Shown: positions 1 to 7,075, counted from the stretch's first letter. The stretch is DNA of 8,102 nucleotides from Chlamydiota bacterium (GCA_011065005.1 JAAKFP010000095.1:1-8102); one strand, 5' to 3'. The notes: generated by a model not told the origin, from the letters alone. Translations and numbers: made by a program.

Positions 1-8
1 TAAGGATC

Positions 9-27
9 GCACCCACGAAGTGGGTGC
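9..27. repeat. Perfect short inverted repeat (hairpin)
   Basis: GCACCCAC (9-16) and GTGGGTGC (20-27) are exact reverse complements around a GAA loop, giving an 8-bp GC-rich stem. No T-run follows on either strand, so it is not a classical intrinsic terminator. It lies in a reading frame (3-77) that is continuous with the downstream Fic relic except for a TAG at 78-80. It could be an intergenic palindrome at the end of an upstream gene or an inserted repeat that helped break the Fic gene. The window edge prevents a choice. Confidence 0.5.
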
Positions 28-80
28 TGGAAAATATTGACAAGATTATTTCCACCAACTTGAATGATGTGAGATTTTAG

Positions 81-584
81 AGATCGAAATGTTCCACCCA
101 TGTATCTGTAAAGCCGATCCTGAATGTCCTTTTTAAAATCCACCTTGAGCTAACGAAAGGGGAGGAAGGGGTTGAGAATCCAGGGAAGTTACGACAAAAC
201 ATTGCGAGGTCATCTGGAGGCTGGACACATACTTATTGCCCAGGGACCTTCATAGGGGACAACTTTGATGAATTCATTACCTGGTTTAATCAAAGTCTTA
301 CTAAGTGTAACAAGAACGAAAAAAATCCAGTAATTCTTGCTGCTCAGGTATATCAAAAACTTGTTTCTTTACATCCTTTTGAAAATGCTAACGGAAGATT
401 CGCTCGTTTATTAATGGATTATGTTTTGGAACGATTTAAATTACCAGCCCCGCTTTTAAATAAAAATATTTTAGACGCCATTTTTCCTTTGGATCCGGTA
501 AAATCTAATCACGATGAATTTATGAAAAAAATTATACAGGGTATTATAGCAAGCAAGGAGTTTTTAGAAAAATTGTCAACATGA
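81..584 (+). pseudogene. Fic-domain protein relic, 5' end lost
   Basis: The frame is open from just after an in-frame TAG (78-80) to TGA at 582-584, about 167 codons. It holds no usable ATG, GTG or TTG before the Fic core, so I treat it as a broken gene. It reads like the Fic fold. First comes a helix (LNVLFKIHLELTKG), then PGKLR with a beta-hairpin-like stretch ending near CPGTF, then a helix, then HPFENANGRFAR (encoded at about 372-407), and a C-terminal helical tail. The Fic motif is HPFx[D/E]GNGRxxR. Here the acidic Mg-binding position is Asn and the next Gly is Ala, while His, the NGR and the last Arg remain. Fic proteins usually transfer AMP or other phosphate-containing groups to hydroxyl side chains. 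This copy has probably lost or changed that activity. It is not a close copy of the Fic gene 47 nt downstream, so recent tandem duplication is unlikely. A non-AUG start or an upstream frameshift is possible. Confidence 0.65.
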
Positions 585-605
585 AAAGTAAGTTTAGTTT
601 ATAAG
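576..605 (+). promoter_or_regulatory. Possible sigma-70-type promoter for the fic gene
   Basis: TCAACA (576-581) and TATAAG (600-605) are separated by 18 nt, with 4/6 and 5/6 matches to the -35 and -10 consensus. It lies 27 nt before the fic start and overlaps the end of the Fic relic. The region is AT-rich, so chance matches are likely. Confidence 0.25.
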
Positions 606-620
606 TGAATAACTCAATAG

Positions 621-625
621 AGGAG
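621..625 (+). promoter_or_regulatory. Ribosome binding site that sets the fic start
   Basis: AGGAG sits 6 nt before ATG 632-634. An upstream in-frame GTG at 605 would give nine extra residues but has no Shine-Dalgarno sequence in front of it, and this AGGAG would lie inside the coding part. I therefore place the start at 632. Confidence 0.75.
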
Positions 626-631
626 AAAAAT

Positions 632-1423
632 ATGACCTTTCCAGAATCAATTCATCGTAACACACTTGAACGTTGTATCAAGTTTCTGAATGAAAGTAAT
701 CGAATTGAAAGTATCAATGAAATTGATTATGATAACAAGAAAAATCAATCCGTTGATACAGGGCACTTTGGAGCGTTTATTCTTTCCCAGAATAATGCAG
801 TGAATCGTAATACTCTCTCAGTAAGAAAAATTCGATTCTGGCAAGAATTGGTGACCCGAGAACAATTAAAGTATGATCACCACATCGAAGAAAATGCTGT
901 GGGTCATATACGAGGACCTTCACTCAAAACAAATGTTAGAGTTGGGGCATATATCCCCCCAGATTTCTCGAGGGTTCCAATGCTGCTCCAATGTCTAATT
1001 GAAGACATTAACGAAGGGTTGAAAGATCAAGGGAGACTAGATGATGATGTCGAATATTGTAAATTCTTAGGAAGCTCTTTTCAACGATTTGAATCCATTC
1101 ATCCCTTTGCAGATGGAAATGGAAGAGTTGGGCGTTTAGTTGCTAATTACATTGCAACCTATTGCAATCGCCCAATAATAATATTTGATTCAGAAAAATC
1201 ATTGAGAGAGAAATATTACAGGGCACACGAATCACATAAAAAAATGTGGAGCTTTATAGCGAAAAAAATCCAGGAAGCTATCTTTGGGTTAAATGGAAAT
1301 ATACTATTTAAAAATATAAAATCTTCCGGAAGTTCTTCTCTCTATTCTTTCCCAGAGAAAAAAGATAGCGAAATTTACGAATGGCATGCGTTGCACTTTG
1401 CTGTAAAAAAATGGGAGGAATAG
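632..1423 (+). CDS. Fic family protein (likely protein AMPylase)
   Basis: A 263-aa Fic/Doc-superfamily protein. The catalytic loop HPFADGNGR (residues 157-165, with Arg168) matches the full HPFx[D/E]GNGRxxR motif. This includes the catalytic His157, the metal-binding Asp161 and the phosphate-binding Gly/Arg residues, so the enzyme should be active. Before it, residues 92-112 (HIRGP...RVGAYIPPDFS) form the flap region that places the target peptide. Near the N-terminus, SNRIES (22-27) resembles the autoinhibitory helix motif [S/T]xxxE[G/N]. Ser22 and Glu26 fit, but the last position is Ser, so self-inhibition is plausible yet uncertain. No signal peptide or membrane segment is visible. Known Fic enzymes use ATP to modify Ser, Thr or Tyr hydroxyls on proteins. 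The target here is unknown: it could be a host protein or a bacterial one. No separate antitoxin gene is seen. The gene is AT-richer than the men operon 60 nt downstream, suggesting separate origin. Confidence 0.85.
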   Translation: MTFPESIHRNTLERCIKFLNESNRIESINEIDYDNKKNQSVDTGHFGAFILSQNNAVNRNTLSVRKIRFWQELVTREQLKYDHHIEENAVGHIRGPSLKTNVRVGAYIPPDFSRVPMLLQCLIEDINEGLKDQGRLDDDVEYCKFLGSSFQRFESIHPFADGNGRVGRLVANYIATYCNRPIIIFDSEKSLREKYYRAHESHKKMWSFIAKKIQEAIFGLNGNILFKNIKSSGSSSLYSFPEKKDSEIYEWHALHFAVKKWEE

Positions 1424-1483
1424 GTTCTCTCTCAGCTAGGTGACACATCAGTGTAGCCTTGGGGATTTGTCAGGAGAGAATAA

Positions 1484-2203
1484 ATGCAGGAAGAGTTTCA
1501 AGGACACGTTCTTCATGGATTTCTTGGGGTGCCGGATGATTGGGCTTTTCTCGAAAAGTGGAATCGTATTGATTTATTTGACGAAAAGAGCTTTCTCCCT
1601 CGGAAGGGGTTGCTGCCTTGGGCGAGAGCATTTAACTCTTCGGTAGCCGATTCAGATCAAAAAAATATTATCATGGGATATTCTCTTGGGGGGAGGTTGG
1701 CATTGCATGCTTTGGTCGATCGGCCGGGGTTGTGGGATGCTGCAGTGATTATTTCCGCTCATCCCGGGTTGAAAAATCAGGAGGAAAAGGAAGAAAGGCT
1801 AAGGAGTGATGAAAAGTGGGCCAATCGGTTTTTGACTGAATCGTGGGGTTCATTGATGGAAGAGTGGAACGCACAATCTGTTTTTTCTGGGAAGTCTTTG
1901 TTACCATTGAGAGATGAGAAGAACTATTCACGGACAACTTTGGCAGAGGTTTTAACGGGGTGGTCGTTGGGTAGGCAAGAGGACTTGAGATCGAAGATTG
2001 AGAAGCTGTCGATTCCAGTTTTGTGGGTTGTTGGGGAATGGGATAGGAAGTTCGTTTCTATTGCAAAGGAACTCAAATTTTCTCATCCTAATTCGAAGGT
2101 ATGGATTGCTTCGGAAGCGGGACATCGTGTACCATGGCAGCAAACAAATGCTTTTAGTCAGGAACTGAAAACCTTTTTTATAATGTTGAGGGAGATCTTA
2201 TGA
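1484..2203 (+). CDS. menH: SHCHC synthase (menaquinone step 3)
   Basis: A 239-aa alpha/beta-hydrolase that should remove pyruvate from SEPHCHC to give SHCHC in the cytoplasm. Visible features are the oxyanion region [10 protein letters not shown] (11-20), the nucleophile elbow GYSLGG with Ser67, Asp187 in GEWD, and His214 in EAGHR. These are the expected triad in order and spacing. SAHPGL (91-96) resembles the HPGL segment after strand 6 in MenH proteins. Length is close to the usual 240-270 aa. The start is supported by AGGAG at 1472-1476, 7 nt upstream. It is the first gene of the men run and overlaps menB by 4 nt (ATGA). The alpha/beta-hydrolase fold alone would not prove MenH, but the adjacent menB, menA, menC and menE do. 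menD, the usual neighbour upstream, is absent. Confidence 0.9.
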   Translation: MQEEFQGHVLHGFLGVPDDWAFLEKWNRIDLFDEKSFLPRKGLLPWARAFNSSVADSDQKNIIMGYSLGGRLALHALVDRPGLWDAAVIISAHPGLKNQEEKEERLRSDEKWANRFLTESWGSLMEEWNAQSVFSGKSLLPLRDEKNYSRTTLAEVLTGWSLGRQEDLRSKIEKLSIPVLWVVGEWDRKFVSIAKELKFSHPNSKVWIASEAGHRVPWQQTNAFSQELKTFFIMLREIL

Positions 2204-3033
2204 CAGCGAATGCAGCGCAGCTTTGGCATACAATCAAGGATTATGAAGATGTCAAATTTCAAAAAACAGAAGATGGGGCTGCAAAAGTCATAATCAATCG
2301 GCCCCGTGTTCGGAATGCATTCCGTCCGGAAACTATTATGGAAATGCAAGACGCTTTTGAAATCTGTCGCAATGACCCTTCCATAGGAGTAGTTATTCTT
2401 ACTGGTGAAGGGGATGAAGCGTTCTGTTCGGGTGGTGATCAAAGTGTTCGAGGCGATGAGGGTTATGTTGGGAATGATGGGATTCCGAGGCTCAATGTCT
2501 TGGATCTGCAAAAGCAGATCCGTTCTCTGCCCAAACCGGTGATTGCCATGGTTGCAGGCTATGCCATTGGTGGAGGACATGTGTTGCATATCGTTTGTGA
2601 TCTGACCATTGCTGCGTCAAACGCGATTTTTGGGCAGGTTGGTCCCAAGGTAGGATCCTTTGATGGGGGACTTGGAAGCAGCTATCTTGCGAGGATTGTG
2701 GGACAGAAGAAAGCTCGGGAGATCTGGTTTTTGTGTCGACAATATAACGCTCAAGAGGCCTTAGAGATGGGGCTTGTGAATACTGTTGTTCCTCTTGAGG
2801 AGCTTGAAAAGGAAACGCTGAAATGGTGTCGAGAGATTTTAGAGCACTCACCCCTTGCTTTGCGCTGTTTGAAAGCAGCGATGAATGCCGATTGTGACGG
2901 GCAGGTTGGACTTCTTGATCTGGCGGGGAATGCAACACTTCTATACTATATGACAAAGGAAGCGCAGGAGGGGAGGCAGTCTTTCCTCGAAAAACGAAAA
3001 CCTGATTTTAAACAATTTACACGACTTCCCTAA
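2200..3033 (+). CDS. menB: 1,4-dihydroxy-2-naphthoyl-CoA synthase
   Basis: A 277-aa crotonase-fold enzyme that closes the second ring, converting o-succinylbenzoyl-CoA to DHNA-CoA. Diagnostic stretches are CSGGDQ (76-81), the oxyanion region AGYAIGGGH (119-127), and [12 protein letters not shown] (146-157) with Ser153 and catalytic Asp155. NATLLYYMT (244-252) carries Tyr250, the tyrosine supplied by the neighbouring subunit. Gly148, where some MenB proteins have Asp, places it in the type I group, which uses bound bicarbonate as the catalytic base. From memory, long stretches from about residue 140 on closely resemble E. coli MenB; this is not a computed alignment. The ATG overlaps the menH stop as ATGA, and GAGGGAG lies 5 nt upstream, so translation is probably coupled. 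Crotonases of other function lack the SFDGG and CSGGDQ combination, so the call is firm. Confidence 0.97.
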   Translation: MTANAAQLWHTIKDYEDVKFQKTEDGAAKVIINRPRVRNAFRPETIMEMQDAFEICRNDPSIGVVILTGEGDEAFCSGGDQSVRGDEGYVGNDGIPRLNVLDLQKQIRSLPKPVIAMVAGYAIGGGHVLHIVCDLTIAASNAIFGQVGPKVGSFDGGLGSSYLARIVGQKKAREIWFLCRQYNAQEALEMGLVNTVVPLEELEKETLKWCREILEHSPLALRCLKAAMNADCDGQVGLLDLAGNATLLYYMTKEAQEGRQSFLEKRKPDFKQFTRLP

Positions 3034-3040
3034 CGATACT

Positions 3041-3940
3041 ATGAATGATTTTCTTGAAGCTAAACCGTGGTCATCGTGGCTATTAGCAGCGCGTCCGAAG
3101 ACGTTAACCGCGGCTCTCGTTCCCATAGTAGTAGCGACATTGTTAGCGAGAGCAGATACTGGAATCGTTACCTGGAAAATTTCCATCTATGCTCTTTTAG
3201 CTTCTTTCTTCATCCAAATAGGAACAAACCTTTTCAATGATGCCCTCGATTACAAGAAAGGGGCAGATACCTCCGCGCGGCTTGGGCCTGTGAGGGTGAC
3301 GCAAAGCGGGCTTCTGACCGCGGAACAGGTCCTGACGGGAGGGACGGTCTGTTTTGCTTTGGCAGCCCTGTTTGGCATTCCCCTTATCTTCACAGGAGGA
3401 TGGCCTCTGGCAGTTATTCTTATCCTTTCTGTACTCAGTGGATATTTCTATACCGGCGGACCTAAGCCTCTAGCGTATTCTGGATTGGGAGATCTTTTTG
3501 TCATCATCTTCTTTGGGTTCGTGGCCACAGTCTCTGTTTACTATCTTCAAACGGGAGTTGTCAGCTTTGAGTCTTTTCTTGCCGGTGCGCAGATTGGACT
3601 GTTGATTACGGCTCTGCTTGCTATGAATAACTTGAGAGATATCGAGGGAGATGCTAAGTCCAATAAACGTACACTTCCTGTACGTTTTGGTAAGACGTTT
3701 GGCCGCGTGGAGATTTCTGCTTTGATTTTGCTTCCCTTTGCTCTAAGTAGTGTTTGGGTGCAGAACAGATATCTTTATGCAGGAATCCTCCCGTGGGCAG
3801 CATTTCCTTTGGGAACGATGGTGATTCGAGGGATCTGGACGCATGAACCCGGAAGGATTTATAATACATTTTTTGGAATGACAGCTCTTTTGCATCTTGT
3901 TTTTGGAGTGTTGTTATCCTTGGGTTTATCTTTGAGATGA
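3041..3940 (+). CDS. menA: 1,4-dihydroxy-2-naphthoate polyprenyltransferase
   Basis: A 299-aa UbiA-family integral membrane enzyme. It attaches a polyprenyl chain to DHNA with loss of CO2, giving demethylmenaquinone. Both Asp-rich, Mg-diphosphate-binding motifs are present: NLFNDALD (63-70) and NLRDIEGD (197-204), the latter followed by KRTLPVRFG as in MenA. About eight or nine hydrophobic segments cover the protein, for example near residues 22-37, 47-65, 102-117, 121-137, 149-168, 181-196, 225-240, 248-264 and 277-297. The N-terminal WLLAARPKTL is the typical start of the first helix. The gene follows menB by 7 nt, and no clear Shine-Dalgarno sequence precedes the ATG. Translation is likely coupled to menB. 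Its stop overlaps the menC start as ATGA. The KRTL context and the men neighbours favour MenA over UbiA, which uses 4-hydroxybenzoate. Confidence 0.95.
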   Translation: MNDFLEAKPWSSWLLAARPKTLTAALVPIVVATLLARADTGIVTWKISIYALLASFFIQIGTNLFNDALDYKKGADTSARLGPVRVTQSGLLTAEQVLTGGTVCFALAALFGIPLIFTGGWPLAVILILSVLSGYFYTGGPKPLAYSGLGDLFVIIFFGFVATVSVYYLQTGVVSFESFLAGAQIGLLITALLAMNNLRDIEGDAKSNKRTLPVRFGKTFGRVEISALILLPFALSSVWVQNRYLYAGILPWAAFPLGTMVIRGIWTHEPGRIYNTFFGMTALLHLVFGVLLSLGLSLR

Positions 3941-4863
3941 AGATTTCCTTCTCACCATACAAACTTCAGGGTAGATCATCCTTCGACAACCGGGAAGGGG
4001 TCCTTTTACGTTTTCAATTTGAAGATGGAACAACGGGATATGCTGACTGCCACCCTTGGCAGGAGTTGGGTGATCAACCTCTCAAAAAACAGCTTTCACT
4101 GTTACGTGGAGGGATGTTGACTTCTCTCACACAACGATCGCTATACTTTGCTGGGCTGGATGCAGGAGCTCGCCTTGAGGGAGAATCTCTCTTTTCAGGA
4201 TTCACCATTCCTCCAAGCCATTGGCTTGTGAGCGATTTCAATCAAGCCATTCCAGATGGGTTTTCCTTTGTCAAAGCCAAGGTGGGAAAAGCTCCTTTGG
4301 AGGAAATCCCTCAGCTTCTTTCATTTTTCGAACGGCTCCCAGAAAACGTGAAAGTGAGATTGGATTTTAATTGTCGGCTTTCCCAAGAGGAATTTGAAAA
4401 ATATCTGAATGCTATAAGGAAGTGGATAGAAAAAATAGACTTTATCGAAGATCCCTTTCCGTATCACAGTGTTATATGGAAAAACATGCAAAATACTTTT
4501 GGTGTCAGATTCGCTTGTGATCATCAGTCGGAGCGATGGGTGAAGGATGCCGAATCGCATTCTGTGTCAGTACTTAAACCGGCAGTACAAGATGAGCAGC
4601 TCTTCATTCAGGAGCGAAGTATTGTGGTTACGTCATACCTAGACCATCCAGTAGGGCAGGTGGCAGCAGCTTTTGTTGCTGCTAACATGTTTAAAACCTC
4701 TCCGGATCAATTGGAGCCTTGCGGACTCCTTTCTCATTTGGTTTATCAGACCAATGAGTTTTCCGAGCAGCTGGGAAGACAAGGGGCTGTGCTTACTCTT
4801 TCTCAAGGGACAGGTTTTGGTTTTGACGAGTTGCTTGTAAATCAGGATTGGAAGGATTTGTGA
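3937..4863 (+). CDS. menC: o-Succinylbenzoate synthase
   Basis: A 308-aa enolase-superfamily enzyme that dehydrates SHCHC to o-succinylbenzoate. All expected active-site positions are visible in order: the KAK pair (Lys113, Lys115); metal ligands Asp143 (RLDFN), Glu171 (IEDPF) and Asp195 (ACDHQ); and Lys214 (VLKPA) on the opposite face. YLDHPVGQVAA (234-244) matches the usual SxxESxxG-type strand and helix near the C-terminus. The N-terminal capping domain (about 1-95) is poorly conserved, as is common in MenC. Dipeptide epimerases and racemases of the same superfamily share this layout, but membership in a men operon decides the call. The ATG overlaps the menA stop by 4 nt. Its stop TGA shares one base with the menE start (TGATG). 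Confidence 0.92.
   Translation: MKISFSPYKLQGRSSFDNREGVLLRFQFEDGTTGYADCHPWQELGDQPLKKQLSLLRGGMLTSLTQRSLYFAGLDAGARLEGESLFSGFTIPPSHWLVSDFNQAIPDGFSFVKAKVGKAPLEEIPQLLSFFERLPENVKVRLDFNCRLSQEEFEKYLNAIRKWIEKIDFIEDPFPYHSVIWKNMQNTFGVRFACDHQSERWVKDAESHSVSVLKPAVQDEQLFIQERSIVVTSYLDHPVGQVAAAFVAANMFKTSPDQLEPCGLLSHLVYQTNEFSEQLGRQGAVLTLSQGTGFGFDELLVNQDWKDL
4850..4855 (+). promoter_or_regulatory. Ribosome binding site that sets the menE start
   Basis: GGAAGG lies 7 nt before ATG 4863-4865 and inside the end of menC. A longer frame from a TTG at 4848 would begin within this site and is unlikely. ATG 4863 also forms a TGATG stop-start junction with menC, typical of translational coupling. Confidence 0.7.
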
Positions 4864-5951
4864 TGAAGATGGATTGGGAGTCCTCCTCGACAGAAGTTTT
4901 GTTGAATCCTCGGATTCCTGAGCAGGAGAGAAAACGGTATTCAAACAGACTTCTAGGAGATTCACATTTAAAAAGCCATGTTTGGGTGACGACATCTGGA
5001 ACAACAGGCAGGTTCAAGTTTGTTGCTTTGTCAAAAAAGGGGATGCTTTGCTCGGCTCAAGCTGTAAACGAGCATTTGTGCAGCACCTCTTCTGATATCT
5101 GGTTGCATGCCTTGCCAGATTTCCATGTTGGCGGCATCGGCATTTGGGCGAGAGGGCACTTATGTGGGGCTGAGATCATCGATTACAAGTCGATTCGGAA
5201 AAAGTGGAATCCTCATCATTTTCAAAAGTTGGCGGAAGAAACAAAAGCGACACTGACAGCTTTGGTGCCGACACAGGTGTTTGATTTGGTCGATCAAGGC
5301 CTTCTGGCTCCATCTTCGCTGCGGACTGTTGTTGTGGGAGGAGGTGCCCTATCGAGAGGGCTATATGACCAAGCACAACAGCTAGGATGGAAGCTACTCC
5401 CCAGTTATGGATTAACAGAATGCGCATCGCAGGTGGCCACAGCAGAGTTTGGGCAGTTTGATACGGGTACAGTTCTTCCCCATGTCAAACTTAAGATAGA
5501 TTCCGAAGGATTTATTTGCATACAGAGTCTTTCTCTCTTGACGACCTATGCCTATTTTGAAGGTGAGGAGGTTCGTTTTCTCGATCCGAAGTGTGAGGGA
5601 TGGTTTATTACGGAGGATAAAGGGGAATTGCACGAGAATACGTTGAAGGTTTTTGGACGAGGTTCTGATTTTGTGAAAATCTCTGGAGAAAGTGTCAACT
5701 TGAGGCATCTTCAGCTCGTTTTGGAGGAATTAAAAATAAACCTCAAGATTCGCCAAGATATGGTTCTATCCTCTGTTCCAGATGAACGATCAGGACACAT
5801 TCTCCGCCTCATCTACGAAGGGAACAATGATGGACAGGTCGACAAGCTCATCGAAAGGTATCAGGAAAAAGTGATGCCTTATGAGCGCATTCAAGAGTGC
5901 ATTAACGTAGAAAAAATCCCTCGTAACGATCTTGGAAAAGTGGTCTTATAA
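4863..5951 (+). CDS. menE: o-Succinylbenzoate-CoA ligase (short form)
   Basis: A 362-aa ANL-superfamily adenylating enzyme that uses ATP and CoA to make o-succinylbenzoyl-CoA, the MenB substrate. Core motifs are present in order: the ATP P-loop TTSGTTGRFK (43-52), SYGLTECAS (181-189), GWFITEDKGEL (246-256) with ribose-binding Asp252, the hinge region GRGSDFVKISGE (265-276), and the C-terminal PRNDLGKV (353-360) with catalytic Lys359. The P-loop has RFK where most family members have PK. The protein is much shorter than common MenE enzymes (about 450-490 aa). The loss is N-terminal, since the P-loop begins at residue 43 instead of well past 100. The reading frame is intact and the motifs are good, so it looks like a compact functional form and not a decayed gene. 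It is the last gene of the operon, and its stop lies 3 nt from the stop of the convergent doxX-like gene. I see no terminator hairpin between them. Confidence 0.93.
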   Translation: MKMDWESSSTEVLLNPRIPEQERKRYSNRLLGDSHLKSHVWVTTSGTTGRFKFVALSKKGMLCSAQAVNEHLCSTSSDIWLHALPDFHVGGIGIWARGHLCGAEIIDYKSIRKKWNPHHFQKLAEETKATLTALVPTQVFDLVDQGLLAPSSLRTVVVGGGALSRGLYDQAQQLGWKLLPSYGLTECASQVATAEFGQFDTGTVLPHVKLKIDSEGFICIQSLSLLTTYAYFEGEEVRFLDPKCEGWFITEDKGELHENTLKVFGRGSDFVKISGESVNLRHLQLVLEELKINLKIRQDMVLSSVPDERSGHILRLIYEGNNDGQVDKLIERYQEKVMPYERIQECINVEKIPRNDLGKVVL

Positions 5952-5954
5952 GGT

Positions 5955-6368
5955 TTATTCGCAGCAGCCCTTACCGTCTATGCTCCATTTTCCGGGACCG
6001 CAGCATAGTACATAGAGCAAACCACCGAAAATTCCTAAATTGCTAAAAAAGTGAATCGTTTGTAATTGCATCTCTTTGGCGTCTTCAATATTCCAGAAAT
6101 CGTGAAAAATACTCGTTGCCGGGATGAGGAAGAGGAGCAAAAGGATCGCCCCGAAACGGGTTTTATATCCGAAAACAAGAGAGAAACCTCCCAAAAGTTC
6201 GACGGCAACTGCGGTAAAGAGGAAGAAGGGAATGGCTTGCATATTTTTGCTCGCCATAAACTGCACGGTTCCGTCATAGTCCATGAGCTTGTGAAATGCT
6301 GCGAGAAAAAAGATCGCGCTGAGGCATATTCTTCCTGCAAGCAAAAAAAATGAACAGATAAAATTCAT
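5955..6368 (-). CDS. DoxX family membrane protein
   Basis: A 137-aa protein with four hydrophobic segments, near residues 4-26, 44-67, 71-88 and 107-123. This is the usual size and layout of the DoxX family. Typical family features include GRICLSAIFFLAAFHKLMD at the start (family pattern R..l...f..aG..Kl.d), PFFLFTAVAVELLGG in helix 2 and GYKTRFGAILL before helix 3. The N-terminus points to inner-membrane insertion without cleavage. Unusual is the tail, which carries two cysteine pairs (Cys122-Cys123 and Cys135-Cys136) just after the last helix and at the very end. They could bind metal or form disulfides. The start has AAGGAG (plus 6377-6382) 8 nt upstream and a good promoter further up. Some DoxX/DoxD relatives act with quinones or thiol-redox partners, so a link to the convergent men operon is possible. 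Function is unassigned. Confidence 0.85.
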   Translation of the reverse strand: MNFICSFFLLAGRICLSAIFFLAAFHKLMDYDGTVQFMASKNMQAIPFFLFTAVAVELLGGFSLVFGYKTRFGAILLLLFLIPATSIFHDFWNIEDAKEMQLQTIHFFSNLGIFGGLLYVLCCGPGKWSIDGKGCCE

Positions 6369-6403
6369 AGCAAAAACTCCTTGATGTCATTGAATTAAAA
6401 TTT

Positions 6404-6433
6404 TTTATAACCAGAACACGTACTTTATTGCAA
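6404..6433 (-). promoter_or_regulatory. Sigma-70-type promoter of the doxX-like gene
   Basis: On the minus strand TTGCAA (plus 6428-6433) and TATAAA (plus 6404-6409) are 18 nt apart, matching 4/6 and 5/6 of consensus. The -10 box is 35 nt upstream of the start codon, leaving a short leader with AAGGAG. Confidence 0.5.
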
Positions 6434-6442
6434 GTTTTAAAC

Positions 6443-6469
6443 GCGAAGTTCGCGAAGAAAGCGAAGAAC
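6443..6469. repeat. Three imperfect 9-bp repeats (GCGAAGnnn)
   Basis: GCGAAGTTC, GCGAAGAAA and GCGAAGAAC follow one another directly. The tract lies between the doxX-like promoter and the transposase remnant. In one frame it reads as a lysine/alanine-rich peptide and on the other strand as a phenylalanine/alanine-rich one. Tracts of this kind are common as dispersed intergenic repeats in various bacteria, so I treat it as repeat DNA and not as coding. Confidence 0.55.
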
Positions 6470-6478
6470 AAGAAAGAG

Positions 6479-7074
6479 ATGACAATCAGCTCCTTCAATC
6501 TACGGAGCCAAAATCAGATGTTTGGGGTTGAGGTTTTGGATTGGTGGGTTGAATATTTTCCAACCTTTTTCTTATCTCTTCAAAATGATCAAAACACTGC
6601 AGAATCTTTGAAGGCTTTGAAAAAATATATCCTTGTTGATGATGCTGATGCAAAGGATCAGATCGACGCGATTCGGCTTTCTTCAAAATTGGGGCATTTG
6701 GCGACCTGGAATTTTTAAAAAGATTTGCGGATTCTGGAGCAGAAGAACTAGAATTTCTCAGTCTTCACGCGGATGCCGGGCTTGAAGAAGTTCTGACGGA
6801 CTTGATACATATTACCTGTGAACAATTTAATGTTTCTGAGGAACAACTATGTGGATCTACACGTGATGCGAAAGTGGTGAAGGCACGGGCGGTTCTTGTG
6901 CTAGTGGCTTTGAGATTCAATATGGCAACCCTATCAAATTTGGCAGAGAGGCTATCGCGCAATCACAGTTCCCTTAGTCGATTACGAAGCAAGGCACTGA
7001 CTGACAGCTGGCTGAGCCGGGCTGTCGATGAACTTTACAGTCGTCTAGTTGCCTCTTCGGCAAGTCGTGCCTAA
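6479..7074 (+). pseudogene. C-terminal half of a RAYT-like transposase, frameshifted
   Basis: Two overlapping frames make one family-like protein end. Frame A (ATG 6479 to TAA near 6718) has a tract with DWWVEYF followed by a helix. Frame B, open from 6649 to TAA 7072-7074, continues with GAFGDLEFLKRF and then a DnaA-domain-IV-like helix-turn-helix. That domain includes FNVSEEQLCGSTRD, KARAVLVLVALRF and LAERLSRNHSSLSRL. This order (a LGDxxF-type segment, then a DnaA-like HTH) is what I know from the ends of REP-associated tyrosine transposases (IS200-like Y1 family). The frames join at GGGG (6691-6694): one extra G would restore a single frame, so a 1-base deletion is likely. The N-terminal Y1 catalytic domain (HxH and Tyr) is missing, and the doxX-like gene occupies that space. 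The element is therefore dead for transposition. A separately translated DNA-binding fragment from TTG 6802 (90 aa) cannot be excluded. Confidence 0.6.
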
Positions 7075-7075
7075 G

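Noticed and set aside
1440..1646. A 68-codon frame overlapping the start of menH
   Set aside because: It is out of frame with menH, begins at a non-ATG codon without a Shine-Dalgarno sequence, and its protein shows no family features.
2492..2956. A 154-codon minus-strand frame inside menB
   Set aside because: It is an antisense shadow of a firmly identified gene, with a low-complexity Ser/Gln-rich protein and no motif.
5978..6008. Inverted repeat CTATGCT / AGCATAG near the menE-doxX convergence, as a terminator
   Set aside because: It lies inside the doxX-like coding end, has a long loop and no T-run, and is likely chance.
6066..6353. A 95-codon plus-strand frame opposite the doxX-like gene
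   Set aside because: The minus-strand protein has a clear family pattern, promoter and ribosome site. The plus-strand one is a charged shadow.
6274..6498. A minus-strand frame reading through the GCGAAG repeat
   Set aside because: Its F/A-rich peptide comes from the repeat tract and it overlaps the doxX-like start in another frame.
6685..6700. Programmed -1 frameshifting in the transposase remnant
   Set aside because: There is no standard slippery heptamer, and the N-terminal catalytic domain is missing anyway, so decay explains it better.
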